Below are positions 1-5,558 of a stretch of DNA of 7,947 bases, in pieces (the stretch's first letter is position 1; the number at the start of each line of letters is the position of its first letter). Origin of the DNA: Elusimicrobiota bacterium (GTDB taxonomy: Bacteria > CG03 > SLGR01 > PWQF01); NCBI GenBank assembly GCA_003556865.1, contig PWQF01000270.1:1-7947 (forward strand), given 5' to 3'. The notes below the pieces were generated by a model. It ran no database searches. It saw only the letters and a list, made by a program, of their open reading frames with translations, and had not been told where the DNA came from. Position numbers and translations under genes: made by a program.

Positions 1-1
1 A

Positions 2-913
2 GGAGATATAATAAAAGAGTCCGATATACCTCTTTTAAAGGACCTGGGCAAAGAACATATATACGCTTTTAAAATACCGGAAGGATTTTATCACGAGGTC
101 CGGGCTGCTGAGTTATTGAAGGGGCTGGCGGGAAAAAATATCTATTCCGAGGGCCCTTCGGAAGGAAAAGTAGTATTTAAGTCAAAAATCAGGGGAATGG
201 CCTATATAAATAGAAAGGCGGTTCGAAAAATAAACTACTCAGGCTCCATAGCTCTTACCACCATACATTCCCATATTACCGTAAAAAAAGATGATATTAT
301 TGCCGCTATAAGGGCTTTGCCCCTGGTAGTGGAAAAGAAAAAAGTTGAAGAGGCTCTCTCAACTGCTTCCGGGGGTGCTGTTATTGATGTTTTTGGATTT
401 AAGAAGAGGGAGGCTGCCCTTATTGTCACCGGAGAAGAGATTTCTTCAGGTAGAATAAAAGACGGATTCCGGCCTCTAATTGAGAAAAAACTTAAGTTTT
501 ATGAGAGCGGCGTAAACTTTTTCAGCACTCCGGGAGACAGCCCCGAAAAAATAGCTCAAAAAATAAGAGAGGCCGCCGGAAAAAGCAGCCTTATTATTTT
601 AACCGGGGGGATGTCCGTTGATCCTGACGATAAGACATCTTCGGGGATTAAAAAGGCCGGAGTTGAAATAGTCTCTTCAGGCGCCCCCGTTCTTCCCGGA
701 AATATGCTTCTTGTAGGATACCTTAAGGATATACCTGTAGTGGGTATTCCCGCCTGCGCCCTTTATTCAAAAATAACCGCGCTTGACCTGTTTCTTCCCT
801 ATCTGTTTGCCGGGATAAAAATAAGAAGAGAGGATATACGTGAGAAGGGATACGGAGGTTTGTGCCGAAACTGCAGTCAATGCTTTTTTCCCTCATGCGC
901 GTTCGGAAAATGA
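2..913 (+). CDS. MoeA-like molybdopterin-binding protein with C-terminal Cys cluster (5' partial)
   Basis: The reading frame is open from the left edge, so the start lies outside the window; the TTG at 116 is only an internal codon, because family-like sequence (IPLLKDLGKEHIYAFKIPEG) precedes it. 303 residues are visible. The C-terminal half has the MogA/MoeA-type molybdopterin-binding fold: a TGEEISSGRIKD stretch near nt 428-463, then LTGGMSVDPDD near nt 598-630, corresponding to the GGxSxGxxD motif of MoeA, and GAPVLPGNM near nt 691-717. The protein ends in GGLC followed by a C-x2-C-x2-C-x4-C cluster (nt 854-910), a tail I associate with a MoeA-related family in anaerobes. By family it should bind molybdopterin or its adenylylated form and help with metal insertion or delivery in the cytoplasm. 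The Cys cluster could bind zinc or an Fe-S cluster, which is inference. Its stop codon overlaps the moaA start as ATGA, placing it in the Moco operon. It is shorter than MoeA and is not a classical MoeA. Confidence 0.85.
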   Translation, partial: GDIIKESDIPLLKDLGKEHIYAFKIPEGFYHEVRAAELLKGLAGKNIYSEGPSEGKVVFKSKIRGMAYINRKAVRKINYSGSIALTTIHSHITVKKDDIIAAIRALPLVVEKKKVEEALSTASGGAVIDVFGFKKREAALIVTGEEISSGRIKDGFRPLIEKKLKFYESGVNFFSTPGDSPEKIAQKIREAAGKSSLIILTGGMSVDPDDKTSSGIKKAGVEIVSSGAPVLPGNMLLVGYLKDIPVVGIPACALYSKITALDLFLPYLFAGIKIRREDIREKGYGGLCRNCSQCFFPSCAFGK

Positions 914-1818
914 ACAGGGCCGAGTATGCAAGAATATCCCTTACCCCCCGCTGTACGTTAAGGTGCAGGTACTGTGTCGGGGAGGGGGAGAGGCCCGGCC
1001 TTAAAGGCCGCCACCTTCTCTCTTACAGTGAACTGCTGACTTTAATAGAGATACTGAAAGAAGAAGGTATTAAGAAATTCAGGTTTACCGGTGGCGAACC
1101 GCTTTTAAGAGAGGGGGTCTTTACCTTTTTTAAGCAACTGGATTTAGTTAACTGGGGGGTCTCTACTTCGCTTTCCGTGCCGGGGGTTGCTTTTAAGTTA
1201 AATTGCTCGCCCCTTAAAAATTTAAATGTAAGCCTGGATACCCTGGATGAGAGAAAATATAAATGGATTACCCGGGGCGGAGAGCTTAAGACTGTTATAG
1301 AGAACCTGGATAAATTAAAAGGGAAAAATATAAAACTTAATACCATTTTAATAAAAGATTTTAATTTTTCCGATGCTGAAGATATAATAAAATTTGCCCA
1401 TAAGAGAAATATCCTGCCCCGCTTCATAGAAAAAATGGATTTTATTCCCGACGGACTGGAAAAAAGCAGCGGCCGGGTCCTGCGTAAAAAACTTATCGGA
1501 AGGGGAGTAATAAAAAAAGAGTTTTTCAGGGAGGCCGCCTCGGCGTGCATATACCACAGCAGCGGCCGCGGCGGCCTTCCGGTAGGCTTCATTTTACCTG
1601 TGAGCAGGAGTTTCTGCGCTGACTGCAACAGGATAAGAATAACTTCTTCCGGCGCTTTTAAGCTCTGCCTTTTTTCTGAGCCCGGCTTTAAACTCTCTTC
1701 TTCTCTTTTAAGTGATAGAAAAGCTGCCAGAAAGGCAATCGCTGCAGCTTTAAAAGCCAAGTCCCCGGGCAGAACAATTACAGGGGGAAGGATATATATG
1801 TCTGCGGTGGGTGGATAA
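910..1818 (+). CDS. moaA: GTP 3',8-cyclase MoaA
   Basis: Radical-SAM enzyme that starts molybdenum cofactor synthesis by converting GTP to 3',8-cyclo-7,8-dihydro-GTP in the cytoplasm. Counting from ATG 910 (302 aa), the N-terminal CxxxCxxC motif for the SAM-binding [4Fe-4S] cluster is C15, C19, C22. GGEP is at 61-64 and NVSLDTL at 106-112. The second cluster motif C-x2-C-x13-C (C236, C239, C253) contains the NRIRIT segment, and the essential C-terminal Gly-Gly is present (SAVGG). I chose ATG 910 because it forms an ATGA overlap with the upstream stop and leaves a normal-length leader before the first Cys. A longer reading from GTG 862 has a GGAGG before it, but those bases encode the conserved Gly-Gly of the upstream protein, and the added residues do not look like MoaA. 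One oddity is that the TTNG-like stretch usual after the first half-barrel is replaced by STSLSVPG around residues 85-92. The protein is slightly short for the family. The identity is secure. Confidence 0.95.
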   Translation: MNRAEYARISLTPRCTLRCRYCVGEGERPGLKGRHLLSYSELLTLIEILKEEGIKKFRFTGGEPLLREGVFTFFKQLDLVNWGVSTSLSVPGVAFKLNCSPLKNLNVSLDTLDERKYKWITRGGELKTVIENLDKLKGKNIKLNTILIKDFNFSDAEDIIKFAHKRNILPRFIEKMDFIPDGLEKSSGRVLRKKLIGRGVIKKEFFREAASACIYHSSGRGGLPVGFILPVSRSFCADCNRIRITSSGAFKLCLFSEPGFKLSSSLLSDRKAARKAIAAALKAKSPGRTITGGRIYMSAVGG

Positions 1819-2283
1819 ATGGAGATTTTAAATAATAAGAGTAAAACAAAAATGGCTGATATCAGCCCTAAAAAAGAGAGCCTGCGGAGAGCCCGGGCAG
1901 AAGGCTTTATAGAAATAAGTAAGAAAGCCCTTCAAATAATAGAAAAAGGAGAGTTGCCCAAGGGGGATGTTTTAAGGGTTTCGGAGACAGCGGCAATTTC
2001 GGCAGTTAAACAGACCCCGTCTCTCCTGCCCCTCTGCCATCCGGTAAGGATAACAGGCTGCGCTGTTGATATAAAAATCGGCTCCGGGGGGCTGCGGGTC
2101 GAGGCAGAGGTTAGCGCCCGAGACAGAACAGGGGTTGAAATGGAGGCATTGACCTCGGTAGCCGCTGCCCTCTTAAATATTTACGATATGGTTAAGCCTG
2201 TGGATAAAGGGGCACTTATCCGGGAAATAAAACTGGTCAGCAAAAGCGGCGGCAAAAGCGGAAGTTATGAGAGAAAAGATTAA
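1819..2283 (+). CDS. moaC: Cyclic pyranopterin monophosphate synthase MoaC
   Basis: Converts the MoaA product 3',8-cyclo-7,8-dihydro-GTP to cyclic pyranopterin monophosphate, the second step of Moco synthesis. The 154-aa length is normal for the family. Visible family motifs are MADISPKKESLRRARAEG near residues 12-29, KGDVL at 48-52, PLCHP at 71-75 with the active-site His74, and GVEMEALTSVAAALLNIYD at 105-123. The conserved acid and lysine of the active site are D123 and K126 in YDMVK. The C-terminal SKSGGKSG signature is at 141-148. The start ATG follows the moaA stop with no gap (TAA then ATG), and a GGTGG-like Shine-Dalgarno sequence sits just upstream within the end of moaA. The 3' end overlaps the MOSC gene by 17 nt. 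No catalytic residue appears to be missing, and the assignment is firm. Confidence 0.96.
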   Translation: MEILNNKSKTKMADISPKKESLRRARAEGFIEISKKALQIIEKGELPKGDVLRVSETAAISAVKQTPSLLPLCHPVRITGCAVDIKIGSGGLRVEAEVSARDRTGVEMEALTSVAAALLNIYDMVKPVDKGALIREIKLVSKSGGKSGSYERKD

Positions 2284-2701
2284 GGCCCTGTCGGTATCCC
2301 CCTCTAAAGGGGTCCCTAAGATCCAGACCGGACGGGTCAGGTTTGTTGCCGGTCTGGGTATAGAGGGTGACGCTCATGCGGGGCCCGGTAAAAGACAGGT
2401 TTCCCTTCTTTTTGAAAAGCAGCTTATAGATATGAGAAAAAGGGGAGTAAAGGTAAATCCCGGCGATATGGCCGAAAATATTTTGCTTAGCGGGAAAAAA
2501 CCTGAAGGGCTGAAGCCCGGTGACGTTATTAAAATAAATAGTGCCCGCCTTCAGATAACTCAGACGGGAAAAAAATGCTTAAACCTATGTTCCATAGGAA
2601 AAAAACTGGGAAGCTGCTCCATGAGCGGGGAGGGAGTATTTTTAAGGGTAATAGCCCCTGGTGTGGCTTCTGAAGGGGATGAGGCCGTAAAAGATGAATA
2701 A
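2267..2701 (+). CDS. MOSC-domain protein, stand-alone
   Basis: A 144-aa protein made almost entirely of one MOSC domain, the fold shared with the C-terminus of eukaryotic Moco sulfurase and with bacterial YiiM-type proteins. Seen here are LSVSPSKGVPK at the N-terminus, the GLGIEGDAHAGPG turn at 29-41, NPGDMAENIL at 64-73, GLKPGDVI at 81-88, and a C-terminal GKKCLNLCSIGKKLGSC segment with Cys104, Cys108 and Cys117 followed by GEGVFLRVI. MOSC proteins are thought to bind or transfer sulfur, or to bind Moco; the exact substrate here is unknown. In several anaerobes I recall this domain fused directly to a MogA/MoaB domain. Here the two are separate genes overlapping by 8 nt, which supports a joint function. 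The gene also overlaps moaC by 17 nt. The Shine-Dalgarno sequence is weak (a CGGAAG stretch), consistent with translational coupling. Confidence 0.88.
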   Translation: MREKIKALSVSPSKGVPKIQTGRVRFVAGLGIEGDAHAGPGKRQVSLLFEKQLIDMRKRGVKVNPGDMAENILLSGKKPEGLKPGDVIKINSARLQITQTGKKCLNLCSIGKKLGSCSMSGEGVFLRVIAPGVASEGDEAVKDE

Positions 2702-3161
2702 GGCCTCGGTTATAACTGTTTCCAGCAGCCGTTCCAAAAAGAATGATGAGACGGGCCGGGAAATAATAAATATTTTAAAAGATAATGATTTTAAAGTTAA
2801 ATACTATTCATTGGTAAAAGATAACAGGGAAAAGATAAAAAAGAAAATAGTTGAACATATATCAGCCGGCGCGGATGTTGTTTTTACTGCAGGCGGTACC
2901 GGCCTGGGTCCTGAAGACCTCACCCCCGAGGCTACCGAGGATATAGCTGAAAAAAAGATTCCGGGACTTAGCATGCTGATGATATCCGGAAATTTAAAAA
3001 ATAATAAGAGGGCCGCCCTTTCAAGGGGGATATGCGCCCTCAGGGACAGATCCCTTATAATTAATCTGCCAGGCTCTCCGGCAGGGGCAAAAGAGTCGCT
3101 TGAGGCCCTGGTTGAAGTTATAGATCACGCCCTGGATATGGTTAGGGGAAAAAAGCATTGA
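2694..3161 (+). CDS. Molybdopterin adenylyltransferase, MogA/MoaB type
   Basis: A 155-aa single-domain protein of the MogA/MoaB family, which activates molybdopterin with ATP to give adenylyl-molybdopterin before metal insertion. The sequence shows the N-terminal strand ASVITVSSSRSKKNDETG, then the GGTG loop at 67-70 followed by D75 and TPEAT at 77-81, the hallmark of the family. NLPGSPAGAKESLEAL begins at 124 and corresponds to the conserved NLPGxP segment. D43 (VKDNREKI) lines up by eye with the first conserved Asp of E. coli MogA, and D75 with the second. Its length is closer to MoaB and to the MogA part of MOSC-MogA fusions than to E. coli MogA, so I leave the symbol open between mogA and moaB. 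It overlaps the MOSC gene by 8 nt and is followed after 1 nt by the transporter gene. Confidence 0.9.
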   Translation: MNKASVITVSSSRSKKNDETGREIINILKDNDFKVKYYSLVKDNREKIKKKIVEHISAGADVVFTAGGTGLGPEDLTPEATEDIAEKKIPGLSMLMISGNLKNNKRAALSRGICALRDRSLIINLPGSPAGAKESLEALVEVIDHALDMVRGKKH

Positions 3162-3162
3162 T

Positions 3163-3681
3163 ATGACCTGGCTTGCCCTTTTTTTTGTCTTTTTTAAAAC
3201 CGGCCTTTTTGCGCTTGGGGGAGCCTATTCCTTTATACCCCTTCTGGAAAAAGAAGTTGTGGAGAGAAGAGAGTGGATGGATAGTGAGGAATTTCTGGAA
3301 ATAAGCGGTATCACAACTGTCTTCCCGGGTGCTATTTCTGTTAAGTATGCTACTTATGTAGGATATAAGCAGGGTGGGGCAGCCGGGGCGGCGGCTGCAA
3401 ATATCGGGAATTTTCTTCCCCCGGCGTTCCTTATAATGGCTTTTATGCCCCTATATCTTAAGTACCGCCATTCCACTTATCTTTCGGGAAGTTTTGAAAT
3501 GGTGCGCATAGCGGTCTTTGCAATGATAGTGGCGGCGGGGTTTAAGCTTATGGGAGCCGCTTCTTTTTCTTTTACTAAAACAGTTCTGGGGGGGCTTATA
3601 TTCGGGTTGCTCTTCTTATTTGGCGGAGTCCATCCCGCCCTTATTATAATAGCGGCGGCAGTTGCGGGGCTCTTTATTTAA
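3163..3681 (+). CDS. Half-size chromate transporter (CHR) family protein
   Basis: A hydrophobic 172-aa protein of the Chromate_transp family in its single-domain form. It has the family N-terminus FFKTGLFALGGAYSFIPLLEKEVVERREW (residues 10-38), then the re-entrant motif with FPGAISVKYATYVGYK at 54-69 and a GNFLPPAFLIM segment near 82-92. About five or six membrane segments are visible, the last being the all-hydrophobic C-terminus. In classical chromate transporters the motif reads roughly TPGPIAVN; here PGP has become PGA and a lysine occupies the Asn position, and the early GGG is GGA, so it belongs to a divergent subgroup. Half-size members normally occur as adjacent pairs, but only one copy is in this window. 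It sits between Moco genes and a methyltransferase, 1 nt after the mogA/moaB-like stop and overlapping the next gene as TAATG. That position suggests an oxyanion substrate such as molybdate or tungstate; this is inference. Confidence 0.85.
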   Translation: MTWLALFFVFFKTGLFALGGAYSFIPLLEKEVVERREWMDSEEFLEISGITTVFPGAISVKYATYVGYKQGGAAGAAAANIGNFLPPAFLIMAFMPLYLKYRHSTYLSGSFEMVRIAVFAMIVAAGFKLMGAASFSFTKTVLGGLIFGLLFLFGGVHPALIIIAAAVAGLFI

Positions 3682-4427
3682 TGGGTAAAAAATTTATCGA
3701 TTCAGGAAAAAGGTATCGCCTTATGGTGGACTGGGAGGGTCGCCTGAAGAGAGAAATACCTTTTCTTCTCCGGGTATTTAAAAGGCGGGGTATCAGTTCC
3801 GGAAAAATCATAGATGTGGGCTGCGGCCCAGGACTGCATGCCCGTGAGCTTGCAGGAAAGGGGTATAAACTTACAGCCCTGGACCTGAAGGCGGATATGA
3901 CCGCTGAAATAAAAAATGAAAAGATAGAAATTATATGCGGTGATTTTTTAGATAAAAAAAAATTAAAAAAGAAAAAATTTAAAGCGGCTTACAGCCTGGG
4001 TAACAGCGTAGCACTTATGGCCTGCCGGCACGGTTATGAAAAAATCATTAAAAGGTTCTCGGAAATTATAAGTCCCGGGGGAATACTTATTTTTCAGACC
4101 CTGAACTTTGAAAAGGAGAGAAACTCCTGGTCCCGCCCCCGGCCGGTTTCTGTAAAAGACGGCGAGCTTATATTTATAAGGAATTTTACAACCAAGACCA
4201 GGTATGTCACTCCCCTGATAATAACGCTTTTCAGGAAAAAGGGAGAAGAAGAGTGGGATATGGAGGTCTCTGATCCCCCGCAAATCCCCCGCATCTCTTC
4301 TTTAGAAATGAGAAGTTTAATAAAAAAATACGGGTTTAAGGATATTTGTCTTTACGGTTCATATCAGGAAGAGAGTTTTAAAAGCAGAAAATCAGTTGAT
4401 ATGCTCTGGACTGCCCTCAAGGGGTAA
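3681..4427 (+). CDS. Class I SAM-dependent methyltransferase, substrate unknown
   Basis: A 248-aa soluble protein with a Rossmann-type methyltransferase core. Motif I is IIDVGCGPG at residues 43-51, the acidic residue that binds the ribose of SAM is D68 in TALDLK, and the adenine-contact position is GDF at 87-89. Post-motif strands are visible at AAYSLGNSVALM and at ISPGGILIFQTLNF, the usual motif III region. The C-terminal part (about 150-248) would be the substrate cap. I do not recognise a specific subfamily, so no substrate is given. The start ATG shares its A with the transporter stop (TAATG), making it the last gene of the Moco operon, although its role in that pathway is not evident. 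The gene contains a lysine-rich tract (D91-K101) coded by a run of nine A followed by two runs of six A (3954-3977), a possible slippage site. No terminator hairpin is visible after the stop. Confidence 0.82.
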   Translation: MGKKFIDSGKRYRLMVDWEGRLKREIPFLLRVFKRRGISSGKIIDVGCGPGLHARELAGKGYKLTALDLKADMTAEIKNEKIEIICGDFLDKKKLKKKKFKAAYSLGNSVALMACRHGYEKIIKRFSEIISPGGILIFQTLNFEKERNSWSRPRPVSVKDGELIFIRNFTTKTRYVTPLIITLFRKKGEEEWDMEVSDPPQIPRISSLEMRSLIKKYGFKDICLYGSYQEESFKSRKSVDMLWTALKG

Positions 4428-4435
4428 GATATAAT
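4407..4435 (+). promoter_or_regulatory. Putative sigma-70-type promoter P1 upstream of rnfD
   Basis: A perfect TATAAT lies at 4430-4435, straight after the methyltransferase stop. A 4-of-6 match to the -35 box (TGGACT, 4407-4412) lies 17 nt upstream, inside the end of the methyltransferase gene. The start point would fall near 4442, leaving a leader of about 39 nt before the rnfD ATG at 4481. The evidence is consensus matching only. Confidence 0.4.
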
Positions 4436-4463
4436 TTGACAGCAGGTTAAAAACGGTTAAAAT
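4436..4463 (+). promoter_or_regulatory. Putative sigma-70-type promoter P2 upstream of rnfD
   Basis: A perfect TTGACA (4436-4441) is followed after 16 nt by TAAAAT (4458-4463), a 5-of-6 match to the -10 box. The predicted start point is near 4470, only about 11 nt before ATG 4481. No Shine-Dalgarno sequence is visible between 4464 and 4480, so a transcript from this promoter would be almost leaderless. It begins immediately after the -10 box of P1, so the two promoters are arranged in tandem. Confidence 0.55.
4445..4462 (+). repeat. Short direct repeat GGTTAAAA, 10-bp period, in the P2 spacer
   Basis: GGTTAAAA occurs at 4445-4452 and again at 4455-4462. The two copies are spaced by exactly 10 bp, about one helical turn, so both would face the same side of the DNA. 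The second copy overlaps the proposed -10 box of P2. This is the layout expected of a direct-repeat operator, but the repeat is short and AT-rich, so chance is possible. Confidence 0.3.
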
Positions 4464-4480
4464 ATTTCAGTCCGATACAA

Positions 4481-5488
4481 ATGAAAGATAAAAGAGAGAA
4501 AACCAGGTTTAAATTAAATATAATTCCCGCTCCGCACCGGGGTTCTTCTTTAACTACTTTAAAAATGATGCGCCTGACCCTGGCAGCCCTCTTTTTTCCT
4601 GCCGCCGGGGGTATTTACTTTTTCGGGATAAGAGTTTTTTATCTTCTTCTTTGCTGCCTGCTCTCTTCGCTCTTTTTTGAGTATGCCGCACTGAGACTCA
4701 GAAATAAAGAAGCCTCTCCCGGATCTTTCTCCAGCGCTGCGGTAAGCGGGGCAATACTGGCTCTTGTACTGCCGCCGGGTTTTCCCCTGTGGGGAGCCGT
4801 TATTGGTTCTGCCTTTTCTATCTTAATTGTAAAGCATGTGTTCGGGGGGCTGGGTAAGAATATATTTAATCCCGCCCTGGCCGGGCGAGCTTTTCTGGCT
4901 GCCGCCTTTCCCCTTATAATAACCCAGTATTCAATTATGCCCCGGCAGCTTCCGGAGCCTGTAACCTCTCTCTCTTCTGAAAGAGAAGCTGTTACACGGG
5001 CCACCCCCCTTAACAGGTTTAAATTTGAAGGCGAGAGACCTGCTCCGGATATGATTATACCATTTTTTCTGGGCGAGAAAAAAGGGAGCAGCGGCGAGAC
5101 ATCGGGTCTGCTTATCCTTATAGGGCTTGGAGTTCTTCTTATCTCAGGGGCTGCGGACTGGAGGCTCCCTGTCTCTTTTTTCTCTTCGGTTTTTATATTT
5201 TCAGGATTGCTCTGGCTTTTTTTTCCTCAGGATTTTTTAAATCCGATTTTTGGTTTAATGCTGGGAGGGGTGCTTTTGGGAGGTGTTTTTATGGTTACCG
5301 ATCCTGCAACTACCCCTGCAACCCCAGGAGGTAAAATTCTTTTCGGAGCCGGCGCCGGAGTGCTGAGCGTCTTAATAAGGACCTTCAGCGGATACCCGGA
5401 AGGTTTAATGTTTGCAATACTTATAATGAATGCCGTTACTCCCCTTATAAACCGCTACATTTTCCCCAGAATTTACGGGACTTCCTGA
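4481..5488 (+). CDS. rnfD: RnfD/NqrB-family electron transport subunit
   Basis: A 335-aa membrane protein of the RnfD/NqrB family, part of the ion-translocating ferredoxin:NAD+ oxidoreductase (Rnf) in the inner membrane. Family landmarks run the full length: KLNIIPAPHR near 11-20, GIYFFG at 44-49, GGLGKNIFNPALAGRAFLAA at 122-141, SSGETSGLLILIG at 203-215 with DWRLP at 226-230, MVTDPATTPATPGGKILFG at 271-289, and GYPEGLMFAILIMNAVTPLI at 304-323. About nine hydrophobic segments are visible. The probable covalent FMN site is Thr175 in VTRATPL, by analogy with the family's (S/T)xAT motif; here the residue before AT is Arg rather than the more usual small residue. ATG 4481 is preferred, despite lacking a Shine-Dalgarno sequence, because family-like sequence begins within a few residues. 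In known operons rnfD sits between rnfC and rnfG; here neither is adjacent, and the gene has its own promoters. Confidence 0.9.
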   Translation: MKDKREKTRFKLNIIPAPHRGSSLTTLKMMRLTLAALFFPAAGGIYFFGIRVFYLLLCCLLSSLFFEYAALRLRNKEASPGSFSSAAVSGAILALVLPPGFPLWGAVIGSAFSILIVKHVFGGLGKNIFNPALAGRAFLAAAFPLIITQYSIMPRQLPEPVTSLSSEREAVTRATPLNRFKFEGERPAPDMIIPFFLGEKKGSSGETSGLLILIGLGVLLISGAADWRLPVSFFSSVFIFSGLLWLFFPQDFLNPIFGLMLGGVLLGGVFMVTDPATTPATPGGKILFGAGAGVLSVLIRTFSGYPEGLMFAILIMNAVTPLINRYIFPRIYGTS

Positions 5489-5492
5489 AACC

Positions 5493-5508
5493 TGTGACTT
5501 TTATCACT
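5493..5508. promoter_or_regulatory. CRP-type palindromic operator (TGTGA-N6-TCACT)
   Basis: TGTGA (5493-5497), six bases, then TCACT (5504-5508) matches nine of ten positions of the CRP consensus TGTGA-N6-TCACA. It lies in the 70-bp spacer between rnfD and the FecR gene. A TAATAT/TATAAG-like -10 region at 5530-5538 would put the site centre about 41-45 bp upstream of transcription start, the position used by class II CRP/FNR activators. No good -35 box is visible at the matching distance, as expected for an activator-dependent promoter. The regulator itself is not in the window. Confidence 0.5.
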
Positions 5509-5543
5509 GATATTATAGGCGGAACCTGTTAATATAAGAGTGT

Positions 5544-5551
5544 AGGGGAAG
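5544..5551 (+). promoter_or_regulatory. Ribosome binding site for the FecR-domain gene
   Basis: AGGGGAAG lies 7 nt before ATG 5559 and supports that start. A second candidate, AAGGCGGA at 5566-5573, lies 3 nt before an in-frame ATG at 5577. That start would begin directly with a classic MKKLL signal-peptide n-region, so either could be used. Confidence 0.55.
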
Positions 5552-5558
5552 TTTAAAT

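Noticed and set aside
116..118. TTG at 116 as the start of the MoeA-like protein
   Set aside because: The frame is open to the left edge and the preceding residues look like the same family, so the gene is cut by the window edge.
862..909. Longer moaA start at GTG 862 with GGAGG just upstream, and in-frame ATGs at 880 and 895
   Set aside because: The GGAGG bases encode the conserved Gly-Gly of the upstream protein, the spacing is only 3 nt, and the extra residues do not resemble a MoaA N-terminus. ATG 910 gives an ATGA overlap.
1023..1760. Long minus-strand open frame opposite moaA
   Set aside because: It is the antisense shadow of a gene with complete MoaA motifs; its product is low-complexity Ser/Lys/Leu and matches nothing I recognise.
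4428..4480. Rho-independent terminator at the end of the Moco operon
   Set aside because: No stable hairpin with a T-tract is visible; the spacer is occupied by promoter-like boxes instead.
4639..5004. Minus-strand open frame opposite rnfD
   Set aside because: It lies wholly within a convincing rnfD and has no family features or promoter context.
5494..5507. GTGA/TCAC palindrome as a transcription terminator for rnfD
   Set aside because: The stem is only four base pairs, is not GC-rich and is not followed by a T-run; an operator fits better.
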